DNA from: Paenibacillus alkaliterrae | GTDB taxonomy: Bacteria > Bacillota > Bacilli > Paenibacillales > Paenibacillaceae | Length of the DNA: 64,000 bases | Direction: 5' to 3' | Assembly (NCBI RefSeq): GCF_021532375.1 | Contig: NZ_JAKGAP010000007.1 | Span: 124,001 to 188,000 of the forward strand | Shown: piece by piece, positions 24,627-32,331 of the stretch | How the letters are laid out: each line of letters begins with the position of its first letter | Position numbering within the stretch: position 1 is the first letter of the stretch | Notes under the pieces: generated by a model | What the model was told of the DNA's origin: nothing | Seen by the model: only the letters and a program-made list of their open reading frames with translations | The model's database searches: none | Program-made: the position numbers and the translations under genes

Positions 24627-24970
24627 ATGGAGAAATCACATTTTGGCCGTCCGGCCGCTCGATCAAGGTGAAGCCGGGCACGACGCTGTTAGACGCAGCC
24701 AGACGGGCGAATGTACCGATTAAAACACGCTGCGGAGGGAAGGCGGCATGCTTTATGTGCAAGGTGACGGTACGGCCGGGAAGCGAGCTGCAGCCGATTT
24801 CGGACAATGAGCGAAGAAAGCTGGCTGGCATGGATGGCAGTCACATCCGTCTAGCGTGCCAAGCGAGAGCGGCTGGTAAGGTGGATGTTGAAGTCCCTTT
24901 GGATCCGCTTCGAGCTGCGGTAGCTCGTCAGCTTGCCAGACAGGCGGAGGAAGACGGAAATTTATGGTAG
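24623..24970 (+). CDS. 2Fe-2S ferredoxin (second)
   Basis: This 115-residue protein has cluster cysteines in RCGGKAACFMC plus a later CQA, giving CX5CX2C...C. The first ferredoxin (23705) has CX4CX2C, so the two are not recent duplicates. The C-terminal tail is Arg/Ala-rich and helical. ATG overlaps the stop of the nucleotidyltransferase gene (ATGA), implying joint production. Role unknown. Confidence 0.87.
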   Translation: MNGEITFWPSGRSIKVKPGTTLLDAARRANVPIKTRCGGKAACFMCKVTVRPGSELQPISDNERRKLAGMDGSHIRLACQARAAGKVDVEVPLDPLRAAVARQLARQAEEDGNLW

Positions 24971-24980
24971 GAGGAAAAAA

Positions 24981-25733
24981 ATGAATCGTATTCACACGCT
25001 GGCGCTGCGCCTGCGTATTCGGCATACGCCGGCGTTAATGGCTATGCTATTTATCATCATTTCCTTGACGGGCTGCATGTATCCGCAGGACGAGCTGAAG
25101 CAAAATCAAGCGCCTCCGAAGGAGGCGGTTCGCAATGTACAGGCAGCAATTGACCAATACATGAGTGAAACAGGTATGCTGCCCATCAAAAATAGTACGG
25201 CAGAAACGCCCGTTTATGAAAAATTCCACGTTGATTTTGCCAAGCTTGGACGCGAAGGTTATTTAACCGGTATTCCTTCCGCAGCCTTTGAGAACGGCGG
25301 TAACTATCATTTCCTCGTTATCGACGAAGAAACGGCTCCGCGGATCAAGCTTTTGGATATTGTAACGTTTCAAAAGATCAATGACATCCAGAGCTGGGTA
25401 ACAGCCTATATCCAAAGCAACGGCAATCTTCCAAGCGGGGAGCAAATGTACCCTGGTTTTTATCAAATCGATTATAAAAGACTAAACAAATCCGAGCCTG
25501 CGATTCGAAGCATATTCTCAGGGCAAACCATTCAGGCCATAGTGGATGAGAACGGCGTCGTTTTCGCCGATTATGGCATCGATATTATGCAGTTTATACA
25601 AAAAAGCGGCAAATCCGATTTTGACGCTCAGTTCGATCTAAGGACGCTTCTCGTTGACGGTTCGGATTTTGTGCCGGTCAAGGCGCCGATTTACCATTGG
25701 GTGAACAAGGAGCCGCAGGCGGCACAGCCTTAG
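24981..25733 (+). CDS. yphF: YphF-like lipoprotein
   Basis: This 250-residue protein has an N-terminal signal peptide with lipobox LTGC (near residue 32), followed by a soluble extracytoplasmic domain with two similar segments (QAAIDQYMSETGMLPIKN and SWVTAYIQSNGNLPSG). This suggests an internal duplication. TAGGAGG lies before ATG 24981. The position before spoIVA matches B. subtilis yphF. A terminator follows. Function unknown. Confidence 0.8.
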   Translation: MNRIHTLALRLRIRHTPALMAMLFIIISLTGCMYPQDELKQNQAPPKEAVRNVQAAIDQYMSETGMLPIKNSTAETPVYEKFHVDFAKLGREGYLTGIPSAAFENGGNYHFLVIDEETAPRIKLLDIVTFQKINDIQSWVTAYIQSNGNLPSGEQMYPGFYQIDYKRLNKSEPAIRSIFSGQTIQAIVDENGVVFADYGIDIMQFIQKSGKSDFDAQFDLRTLLVDGSDFVPVKAPIYHWVNKEPQAAQP

Positions 25734-25767
25734 GACAAGCTTTTCTTAAAATCATACTTAATCAGCA

Positions 25768-25804
25768 CGCGCGCCTGGACATTCTGTCTTGGCGTTCTTT
25801 TTTT
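25768..25804 (+). terminator. Terminator between yphF-like gene and spoIVA
   Basis: CGCC-tg-GACA pairs with TGTC-tt-GGCG around a TTC loop and is followed by TTCTTTTTTT. It insulates spoIVA from upstream transcription. Confidence 0.85.
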
Positions 25805-25814
25805 ACTTGCTTGC

Positions 25815-25844
25815 GTCATAGTAATGTGTATATGGTCATATAAT
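25815..25844 (+). promoter_or_regulatory. Sigma-E promoter of spoIVA
   Basis: GTCATAGT and CATATAAT are separated by 14 nt, a close match to the sigma-E consensus (GTCATATT / CATACAAT). spoIVA is a sigma-E gene in B. subtilis. Confidence 0.78.
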
Positions 25845-25866
25845 TCAATCTTGGAAGGGAAGTTAG

Positions 25867-25977
25867 TTGGCGAAAAAAAGATTTCGAGAAAGAATCGTCA
25901 TAATCGGAAACCCTGCACATAAGATGTTACTAGTCCAAAAAGCATGTACGAGTTGCGTCGCTGGCCTGCCCTATTGA
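25867..25977 (+). CDS. Possible 36-codon small ORF in the spoIVA leader
   Basis: TTG 25867 with GGAAGGGAAG upstream opens a 36-residue frame, basic at the start (MAKKRFRERIVIIGN) with two Cys and ending in AGLPY. It lies wholly between the sigma-E promoter and spoIVA. Its stop codon is in the 5' arm (CCCTATTGA) of a hairpin whose 3' arm (TCAATTGGG) reaches the spoIVA ribosome site, so its translation could open spoIVA. I do not recognise the peptide; it could be chance. Confidence 0.35.
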   Translation: MAKKRFRERIVIIGNPAHKMLLVQKACTSCVAGLPY

Positions 25978-26024
25978 CCGGTGGATGGCGGCGAACCGGA
26001 AAATCAATTGGGAGGGGATATTCA

Positions 26025-27503
26025 GTGGAGAAAGTGGACATTTTCAAGGACATAGCCGAGAGAACCGGCGGGGATATTTACCTCGGGGTTGTCGGGGCTG
26101 TCCGGACGGGCAAATCAACGTTTATTAAACGGTTTATGGAGACGGTCGTCCTTCCGAACATTGCGAATGAATCAGATCGTATTAGAGCCGTGGACGAACT
26201 TCCTCAAAGCGCCGCAGGCAAAACGATTATGACAACCGAGCCCAAATTTGTTCCTAATCAAGCGGTTCAGCTTAAGGTTACCGATGGACTTGAGGTAAAC
26301 GTAAGACTGGTTGACTGCGTAGGTTATGCTGTAGAAGGTGCGAAGGGCTATGAGGATGAAAACGGTCCGCGAATGATTACCACGCCTTGGTTCGATGAGC
26401 CGATTCCGTTCCAGGAAGCAGCGGAGATTGGAACGCGTAAAGTTATTCAAGAACATTCTACATTAGGTGTTGTCGTTACGACGGATGGTACCATTGCTGA
26501 AATTCCTAGAAGTTCCTATGTTGTAGCGGAAGAAAGAGTCATTAATGAGCTGAAGGAAGTCGGTAAGCCATTCGTCCTCATTATTAATTCTACTAGACCT
26601 AAGAGTGAAGAAGCGCTGCAGCTTCGCAGTGAACTCCAAGCAAAGTATGATATTCCGGTTATGACGCTTAGCGCAGCCACGATGGGCGAGGAAGAGGTTA
26701 TATCTGTCCTTCGCGAAGTGCTTTATGAATTCCCGGTTCATGAGGTAAATGTGAATTTACCAAGCTGGGTAATGGTGCTGAACGATAACCATTGGCTGAG
26801 AAGCAACTATGAAAGCTCCGTGCGCGATACGGTGAAGGATATCCGCAGATTACGGGATGTAGACCGTGTCGTTACCCAGTTCATGGAATACGACTTCATT
26901 GCTCGCGCAGGCTTAAGCGGTATGAATATGGGGCAGGGTGTTGCCGAAATCGATCTGTACGCGCCTGATGAGCTCTACGATCGCATCTTAATGGAGGTCG
27001 TTGGCGTTGAGATTCGAGGAAAGGATCATTTGCTGCAGCTTATGCAGGATTTCTCGCATGCCAAACGTGAATATGACCGTTTCGCAGAAGCGCTTGAAAT
27101 GGTCAAAACGACGGGGTATGGCATCGCTGCGCCATCGCTTGCGGAAATGGCGCTCGATGAGCCCGAGCTCATACGTCAAGGCTCTCGCTTCGGTGTGAGA
27201 CTGAAGGCAACCGCACCTTCCATCCACATGATCCGCGTTGATGTAGAGTCGGAGTTCGCTCCGATTATCGGCACGGAGAAGCAAAGCGAGGAGCTGGTCA
27301 GATACTTAATGCAAGATTTCGAGAATGACCCAATCAAAATCTGGGAGTCTGATATATTCGGCCGTTCCCTGCACTCGATTGTTCGAGAAGGCATCCAGGG
27401 CAAAATCGCGATGATGCCGGACAATGCCCGGTATAAGCTGCAGGAGACGCTGGGCCGAATTATTAACGAAGGATCAGGCGGTCTGATTGCTATTATTTTG
27501 TAA
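26025..27503 (+). CDS. spoIVA: Stage IV sporulation protein A
   Basis: This 492-residue protein is exactly the length I know for B. subtilis SpoIVA. It is an ATPase that polymerises on the forespore surface as the base of the coat. It starts MEKVDIFKDIAERTGGDIYL and has Walker A GAVRTGKST near residue 24. The C-terminus (GSGGLIAIIL) is fully conserved. The GTG start at 26025 is preceded by GGGAGGGG; the longer frame from 25944 is rejected. A sigma-E promoter and a terminator lie upstream. Confidence 0.98.
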   Translation: MEKVDIFKDIAERTGGDIYLGVVGAVRTGKSTFIKRFMETVVLPNIANESDRIRAVDELPQSAAGKTIMTTEPKFVPNQAVQLKVTDGLEVNVRLVDCVGYAVEGAKGYEDENGPRMITTPWFDEPIPFQEAAEIGTRKVIQEHSTLGVVVTTDGTIAEIPRSSYVVAEERVINELKEVGKPFVLIINSTRPKSEEALQLRSELQAKYDIPVMTLSAATMGEEEVISVLREVLYEFPVHEVNVNLPSWVMVLNDNHWLRSNYESSVRDTVKDIRRLRDVDRVVTQFMEYDFIARAGLSGMNMGQGVAEIDLYAPDELYDRILMEVVGVEIRGKDHLLQLMQDFSHAKREYDRFAEALEMVKTTGYGIAAPSLAEMALDEPELIRQGSRFGVRLKATAPSIHMIRVDVESEFAPIIGTEKQSEELVRYLMQDFENDPIKIWESDIFGRSLHSIVREGIQGKIAMMPDNARYKLQETLGRIINEGSGGLIAIIL

Positions 27504-27522
27504 CTAAACCATTCTATAATAC

Positions 27523-27562
27523 AAATAAGCCGCTTCGGTAATGAAGCGGCTTATTTGTTTTG
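27523..27562 (+). terminator. Terminator after spoIVA
   Basis: A 14-bp perfect stem (AAATAAGCCGCTTC and complement, 6-nt loop) is followed by GTTTTGG. Confidence 0.88.
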
Positions 27563-27581
27563 GCGAAAAGCAGGTTAGTAC

Positions 27582-27610
27582 TTGAAATAACCAATCGGCT
27601 GTATTACTAT
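27582..27610 (+). promoter_or_regulatory. Candidate sigma-A promoter of the HU gene
   Basis: TTGAAA and TACTAT are separated by 17 nt, about 95 bp before the HU start. Confidence 0.5.
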
Positions 27611-27703
27611 AGGTTTGTTCGGTCAAAAGGTATATTTTTGAAGTTTTCAGTGAATAAGAGGGATATGATGAGTCTTTAACGATACTTTGGAGGAGGTGAA
27701 ACA

Positions 27704-27979
27704 ATGAACAAAACAGATTTGATTGCTAAAGTAGCTGAATTGACTGATCTATCGAAGAAGGATGCAACGAAAGCGGTTGATGCCGTATTTGATGCTATTT
27801 CTGATGCGCTGCAAAGCGGAGATAAAGTGCAATTGGTTGGGTTTGGTAACTTCGAGGTTCGTGAGCGTCAAGCCCGTAAAGGCCGCAACCCGCAAACTGG
27901 TGAAGAAATCGAGATTGCAGCTAGCAAAACACCTGCTTTCAAACCAGGGAAATCTCTTAAGGACCTTGTATCCAATTAG
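27704..27979 (+). CDS. hbs: DNA-binding protein HU
   Basis: This 91-residue histone-like protein has the typical start [12 protein letters not shown], the [23 protein letters not shown] arm that inserts into the DNA minor groove, and [10 protein letters not shown]. It is an abundant, dimeric nucleoid protein. GGAGGAGGTGA is a very strong ribosome site, consistent with high expression. A terminator follows 16 bp after the stop. The hbs-mtrB order is as in Bacillus, but without mtrA between them. Confidence 0.97.
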   Translation: MNKTDLIAKVAELTDLSKKDATKAVDAVFDAISDALQSGDKVQLVGFGNFEVRERQARKGRNPQTGEEIEIAASKTPAFKPGKSLKDLVSN

Positions 27980-27995
27980 TATATGGATTCAAACG

Positions 27996-28030
27996 ACGCT
28001 CGAACGAAATGCCGTTCGGGCGTTTTTTCT
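27996..28030 (+). terminator. Terminator after the HU gene
   Basis: ACGCTCGAACG pairs with CGTTCGGGCGT (with G-U) and is followed by TTTTTTCTTTCTT. Confidence 0.85.
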
Positions 28031-28051
28031 TTCTTAGAGCGATGGAAGAGA

Positions 28052-28080
28052 TTGCACAAACGGAAGACTTGCACTATAAT
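28052..28080 (+). promoter_or_regulatory. Sigma-A promoter of mtrB
   Basis: TTGCAC and TATAAT are separated by 17 nt, 36 bp before mtrB. Confidence 0.72.
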
Positions 28081-28115
28081 TCACATGGATAGTTCGGAAT
28101 AGCGGAGGGATAACG

Positions 28116-28337
28116 ATGGAGCCTACACATGGCGAGTATATTGTCGTAAAAGCAAAGGATCAAGGCGTACAAGTCATCGGTTTAACACGCGGGCAAGATA
28201 CGAAATTTCACCATACGGAGAAGCTTGACAAAAATGAAATTTTAATTTGTCAATTTACGGATCATACGTCAGCGATTAAAATTCGGGGCAAGGCCGTGGT
28301 TATGACCAAGTACGGCACAATGGAAACCGATCAGTAG
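28116..28337 (+). CDS. mtrB: Tryptophan RNA-binding attenuation protein TRAP
   Basis: This 73-residue protein has the family's conserved strings VIGLTRGQDTKFHHTEKLD and QFTDHTSAIKIRGKA. In B. subtilis TRAP forms an 11-subunit ring that, when loaded with tryptophan, wraps an RNA of GAG/UAG triplets and ends trp operon transcription. A matching triplet array lies before trpE (38581-38634). mtrA/folE, the usual upstream partner, is missing here. It has its own promoter and terminator. Confidence 0.96.
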   Translation: MEPTHGEYIVVKAKDQGVQVIGLTRGQDTKFHHTEKLDKNEILICQFTDHTSAIKIRGKAVVMTKYGTMETDQ

Positions 28338-28352
28338 CAGAAATAAAGGGTA

Positions 28353-28377
28353 AGGCAGGCGAAGCCTGCTTTTTTTG
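28353..28377 (+). terminator. Terminator after mtrB
   Basis: GCAGGC pairs with GCCTGC around a GAA loop, followed by TTTTTTTG. Confidence 0.88.
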
Positions 28378-28495
28378 TCTGCGCATAGTCCGAATATTCA
28401 TCATGAAGCGCTCGTACAATGATGTATGAGTCATTTATACAATGCGAAAGCACTGTACGAGGGTTATCAAGACGATGTGTATTTGGAGGTGCATG

Positions 28496-29071
28496 ATGAA
28501 GAGTTTTAAGCCGCTGCTGACAGCTTGCTTGGCTGCTTTCGCAGTGACTCTGTTATGGAGTGCGCTGCCCTTTGCGGCATGGCAGAAGCCACCGGGCCAT
28601 AGCGAGGTGGCAGTCTTTAAGGCTACTCCTGCTTTACGGCTCACGAACCGCAATCTGGTAGACGTTCTAATTGCGGTCCAGTTAAATGAACGATTGAGTA
28701 ATGCCCAATGGAGCAATGGCGTTTTGTCTATTGATATGAAGGTGAGACCGGGAGTTGGCCGTCCTTCTGCTTGGTTTTCCGATATAGAAAAGCTGGTTCG
28801 CGTATCTTTCTTACAATTAGAAAATGTGAAGCGCGTGCTCATTCGAATTGTGGAGGAGCGTCCGGAAAGCAAAGTTCTGTTAGCCGCCGTAGACGTAAGG
28901 AAATCAGATAGCTGGCTGCTGCATGATATGGATGCTTTGGCCTATGCCGATCCGGTCCATGACGTGCTTTGGAGAGAACGCTTGAGAGTAAGCTTCACCT
29001 CGGCTTGGGAGGAACGTTTCGGCCAGATATCGGGATTTTCGGTAAAGCCTGCCTCTATTTCACAATTCTAA
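28496..29071 (+). CDS. Unknown protein with N-terminal membrane anchor
   Basis: I do not recognise this 191-residue protein. It has one N-terminal hydrophobic segment (about residues 6-28, LLTACLAAFAVTLLWSALPF) and then a soluble, probably extracytoplasmic domain rich in Val, Arg and Leu with no Cys. GGAGG lies 6 nt before ATG 28496. An inverted repeat (CTCGTACA at 28411, TGTACGAG at 28454) lies upstream. It sits between mtrB and hepS, where Bacillus has no gene. Confidence 0.72.
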   Translation: MKSFKPLLTACLAAFAVTLLWSALPFAAWQKPPGHSEVAVFKATPALRLTNRNLVDVLIAVQLNERLSNAQWSNGVLSIDMKVRPGVGRPSAWFSDIEKLVRVSFLQLENVKRVLIRIVEERPESKVLLAAVDVRKSDSWLLHDMDALAYADPVHDVLWRERLRVSFTSAWEERFGQISGFSVKPASISQF

Positions 29072-29134
29072 GAGCAGGGATGTTTCAATTTGTTGAACAA
29101 GAGGTCGGAGTCGTATGCTCTTTAGAAAAAGTTA

Positions 29135-29143
29135 TGCTATAAT
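29135..29143 (+). promoter_or_regulatory. Extended -10 promoter of the hepS operon
   Basis: TGcTATAAT lies 54 bp before hepS. No clear -35 is seen. Confidence 0.5.
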
Positions 29144-29196
29144 AGTTTAGATTATTGAGCAGCGATCCAGCGCTTCTCTGTTCGGAGGCTCCAATC

Positions 29197-30066
29197 ATGA
29201 AACCATACGGTATATCTGAAATCGCTCAAAAGTATGTTGAATACGACATGATCCAATCGCATACGGAGCTTCCGGCTATGCCGGATTCCAGACTTCGCGT
29301 GTTATATGCTTTCCTTAATGCGCAGCACTCTTTAACGAAGTATAGCGAGCTGTATACGCTTGTCATATCGCTGGTTCAGCTGGGAATGGACACTCATGAT
29401 CTGATCGATACGGATGAAGAGAAACGCCCGGAGTCCGAAATGCGCTCGCGACAGCTGAAGGTGCTGGCGGGCGATTATTTTAGCGCAAGATTTTATCAGC
29501 TGCTCTCGCAGGCCGGTCAAATTGATATGATATCCAAAATTAGCCACGCCGTATGCGAGGTGAATAGACTGAAGGTAAACCTTTACGTGAGGATGAGACA
29601 GTTTAAAGTAAATGCTGAAGATTATTTAAGTCAGACCGTTCAGCTTAGAAGCACTTTATTTCAGCTATTCTCGGGCGTATTGGACGGTAATTTGTCGCGT
29701 GTATGGTCGGAAGTGCTCGGCGCCATCAGCCGTTGCGAGGTAGTGGTTGAAGAAATTGAACGCAGTGAATGCCCAGTGCGGTTCGAGAAAAGCTGGGCTT
29801 ACTGGCATGTCATGCAAGAGGGAACAGAGGAAGAGCGCCGGAAGCTTTCAGAGAGCTCGATCGAACCAGACCTCATCGCGGGCTTAGTGGAGAAATATAA
29901 TGTGCGCAATCAGCTTGCCGCCAAGCTGAAGCAGTCGGCTGATGCGGTGAAAGCAATTGCAGGAAAGCTGGAATCGGACAAGCTGCTTGGTGAATTGAAT
30001 TTGATTGTCGATTCCCTGCTAAACAAACGAGCCGGTTATACGCCTGCACTCAACGAGACGAGGTGA
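29197..30066 (+). CDS. hepS: Heptaprenyl diphosphate synthase component 1
   Basis: This 289-residue non-catalytic subunit of the two-part prenyl synthase has the HepS pattern (LRVLYAFLNAQHS, DTHDLID, RQLKVLAGDYFSARFYQLLS). It lacks the DDxxD motifs, which are in HepT at 33151. The complex makes the menaquinone side chain. ATG 29197 is preceded by GGAGG at 9 nt. It starts the cluster hepS-menG-ubiA-ubiX-mqnA-hepT. Confidence 0.92.
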   Translation: MKPYGISEIAQKYVEYDMIQSHTELPAMPDSRLRVLYAFLNAQHSLTKYSELYTLVISLVQLGMDTHDLIDTDEEKRPESEMRSRQLKVLAGDYFSARFYQLLSQAGQIDMISKISHAVCEVNRLKVNLYVRMRQFKVNAEDYLSQTVQLRSTLFQLFSGVLDGNLSRVWSEVLGAISRCEVVVEEIERSECPVRFEKSWAYWHVMQEGTEEERRKLSESSIEPDLIAGLVEKYNVRNQLAAKLKQSADAVKAIAGKLESDKLLGELNLIVDSLLNKRAGYTPALNETR

Positions 30067-30074
30067 CTTGAACG

Positions 30075-30791
30075 ATGGAAACGAATTCCAAGAGCCATGT
30101 GCATGGCGTATTCGAAAGAATCGCGCCGCAGTATGACTTCATGAATGATCTTATTAGCTTTCGCAGACATAAGGCTTGGAGAAGGTTCACGATGGGGAAG
30201 ATGAATGTGCGGCCTGGCCAAACTGCACTCGACCTATGCTGCGGCACCTGCGACTGGACGATAGCTCTTGCGGATGCAAGCGTTACGGGTAAGGTGATCG
30301 GCCTGGATTTCAGCCAGAACATGCTTGATGTCGGTGCTGTCAAAATAAACAAGCTGGGGTTGAACGATCAGATTTCACTCGTGCAAGGCAATGCGATGAG
30401 CTTGCCCTTTGAGGATAGCTCTTTCGATTACGTAACGATTGGGTTCGGCCTGCGCAATGTGCCTGATTATTTACAGGTGCTGAAGGAAATGCGAAGAGTT
30501 GTTAAGCCCGGAGGTCAAGTCGTTTGCTTGGAGGTATCTAAGCCTACATGGCAGCCTTTCAAGGCCATGTACAGCTTGTACTTTGGACGAATCCTGCCAT
30601 TGATGGGCAAACTTGTCGCTAAGCGTTTTGAGGAATATAAGTGGCTGCCCGAGTCGTTGAAAATGTTCCCGGATCGTGCACAGCTGGCAAAATTGTTTGA
30701 GGAAGCCGGCCTGATACAGGTGAATGCTTATCCGTTGACAGGCGGCGTTGCGGCGCTTCATATGGGAACAAAGGAGAATGGACAGCAATGA
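30075..30791 (+). CDS. menG: Demethylmenaquinone methyltransferase
   Basis: This 238-residue SAM-dependent methyltransferase of the UbiE/MenG family has motif [18 protein letters not shown] and the signatures [17 protein letters not shown] and [12 protein letters not shown]. It performs the last step of menaquinone synthesis, in both the classical and futalosine routes. It overlaps the following UbiA-family gene by 4 bp, consistent with one pathway operon. Confidence 0.95.
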   Translation: METNSKSHVHGVFERIAPQYDFMNDLISFRRHKAWRRFTMGKMNVRPGQTALDLCCGTCDWTIALADASVTGKVIGLDFSQNMLDVGAVKINKLGLNDQISLVQGNAMSLPFEDSSFDYVTIGFGLRNVPDYLQVLKEMRRVVKPGGQVVCLEVSKPTWQPFKAMYSLYFGRILPLMGKLVAKRFEEYKWLPESLKMFPDRAQLAKLFEEAGLIQVNAYPLTGGVAALHMGTKENGQQ

Positions 30792-31663
30792 TTCGCAAAA
30801 TAGGCATAATTTTTGAAATGATTAAATTTGAGCATACTATATTCGCTTTGCCGTTTGCATTTATGGGAGCTATACTAGGCGCTGTAGTTATGGAGCATCG
30901 TCTTCCGTCTTGGGAAGAGATCGGTTGGATTACACTGGCCATGTTCGGTGCTCGAAGCGCAGCGATGAGCTTGAATCGGCTGATTGATAAAGCGATCGAT
31001 TTGCGCAATCCGCGTACAGAGAAGAGAGCACTCCCGGCAGGTTTGCTTAAGTCGGCGGAGGTTCTTCTTTTTATTGTCGTTTCATTTGCATTGCTGTTTG
31101 TAGCCACCGCCAATTTGGCACCGATTGCGCTTAAGCTAATGCCAATTGCCGTCGTGCTGCTGGTGCTTTACTCCTATACGAAGCGATTTACATGGCTTTG
31201 CCATATTTTTTTGGGCCTAACGATCGCTTTATCGCCGCTTGGCGGTTGGGTTGCCGTTACTGGCGGCTTTGATTTGCCCGCATGGCTTTTGTATATTACG
31301 GTAGCCCTGTGGATCGCCGGCTTTGACATTATTTACGCAACTCAAGATTTCGAGTTCGACCGTAATGCCGGGCTGCATTCCATTCCGGCGAGGTTTGGCA
31401 TTGAGAGAGCACTGTGGATCGCCCGCTCGCTGCATGTTGTTACTGCGGTTGGCTTCATTGCGTTATTTTGGATGACAGCGCTAAGCTGGATGTATTTATT
31501 AGGGACGCTCATTTCCATTGCGTTATTGTTTTATCAACATATGCTTGTACGGCCCAATGATCTATCCCGCGTGCAGACTGCCTTTTTTGGTATGAATGGA
31601 ACGTTGAGCGTCGTATTATTTTTATTCACGATTGTTGATTTGCTGGTGATCCGCCAATGGTAG
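30788..31663 (+). CDS. ubiA: UbiA-family prenyltransferase (menaquinone, MqnP-like)
   Basis: This 291-residue polytopic membrane protein has two Asp-rich motifs, [17 protein letters not shown] and [13 protein letters not shown], that bind prenyl diphosphate through magnesium. It is annotated as 4-hydroxybenzoate polyprenyltransferase by family, but beside mqnA and ubiX it most probably prenylates 1,4-dihydroxy-6-naphthoate in the futalosine route (MqnP role). The hepS/hepT product would be its prenyl donor. Confidence 0.9.
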   Translation: MIRKIGIIFEMIKFEHTIFALPFAFMGAILGAVVMEHRLPSWEEIGWITLAMFGARSAAMSLNRLIDKAIDLRNPRTEKRALPAGLLKSAEVLLFIVVSFALLFVATANLAPIALKLMPIAVVLLVLYSYTKRFTWLCHIFLGLTIALSPLGGWVAVTGGFDLPAWLLYITVALWIAGFDIIYATQDFEFDRNAGLHSIPARFGIERALWIARSLHVVTAVGFIALFWMTALSWMYLLGTLISIALLFYQHMLVRPNDLSRVQTAFFGMNGTLSVVLFLFTIVDLLVIRQW

Positions 31664-31686
31664 AAGAGCAAAAGAAAGGAAAGGGC

Positions 31687-32331
31687 ATGAGTTGGAAGAA
31701 CCGTTGGATCGTCGGCATTACCGGTGCAAGCGGATCTATTTATGGAATCCGTCTCATTGAAGAGCTGCTGCGCATTGGTTTTCAGGTCCATCTGGTCGTG
31801 ACGGAAGCAGGATGGAGAGTGCTGAAGGAAGAGCTTGGGTGGGAGACGATTCGCCGTCCTGCCGCGCTCGAACGCCGATTTGGCGACGCAATCCAAAACC
31901 GGAGCCTCATTTTTTATCCGAATGCGGATATAGGAGCAAGCATTGCAAGCGGCTCCTTCCGCGTCCAAGGAATGGTAATTATGCCGTGCTCGATGGGGAC
32001 GCTTGCGTCTATCTCGCACGGCATTTCCGATGATTTGATGACGAGAGCAGCTGACGTCATGCTGAAGGAAAATCGCAAGCTTCTGCTTGTACCTCGGGAG
32101 ACTCCGCTTCACGCGATCCATTTAGAGAATATGCTTAAGCTGTCTCGTTTAGGCGTAAGAATGATTCCGGCTATGCCGGCCTTTTATTACAAACCGCAAT
32201 CGATGGACGAAATGGTAAATTTCTTGGTAGGCAAAGTACTTGATAATATGGATATTGACCATGATTTGTACAGAAGATGGGGAGATGAGCAGAATGGGCC
32301 TGAATCGCCCGATCACCATCGGAAGAATTGA
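31687..32331 (+). CDS. ubiX: UbiX family flavin prenyltransferase
   Basis: This 214-residue protein has the UbiX strings GITGASGSIYGIRL (FMN loop), MPCSMGTLASISHGISDDLMTRAADV and LVPRETPLHAIHLENMLKLS. UbiX makes prenylated FMN for UbiD-type decarboxylases; a UbiD-like partner (MqnL/MqnM type) must be encoded outside the window. ATG 31687 has AGAAAGGA upstream; ATG 31657 overlaps the ubiA stop and has no ribosome site. The 3' end overlaps mqnA by 38 bp. Confidence 0.92.
   Translation: MSWKNRWIVGITGASGSIYGIRLIEELLRIGFQVHLVVTEAGWRVLKEELGWETIRRPAALERRFGDAIQNRSLIFYPNADIGASIASGSFRVQGMVIMPCSMGTLASISHGISDDLMTRAADVMLKENRKLLLVPRETPLHAIHLENMLKLSRLGVRMIPAMPAFYYKPQSMDEMVNFLVGKVLDNMDIDHDLYRRWGDEQNGPESPDHHRKN

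Noticed and set aside
25944-26024. Longer start for SpoIVA
   Set aside because: The GTG at 26025 gives the exact known length and N-terminus and has GGGAGGGG upstream.
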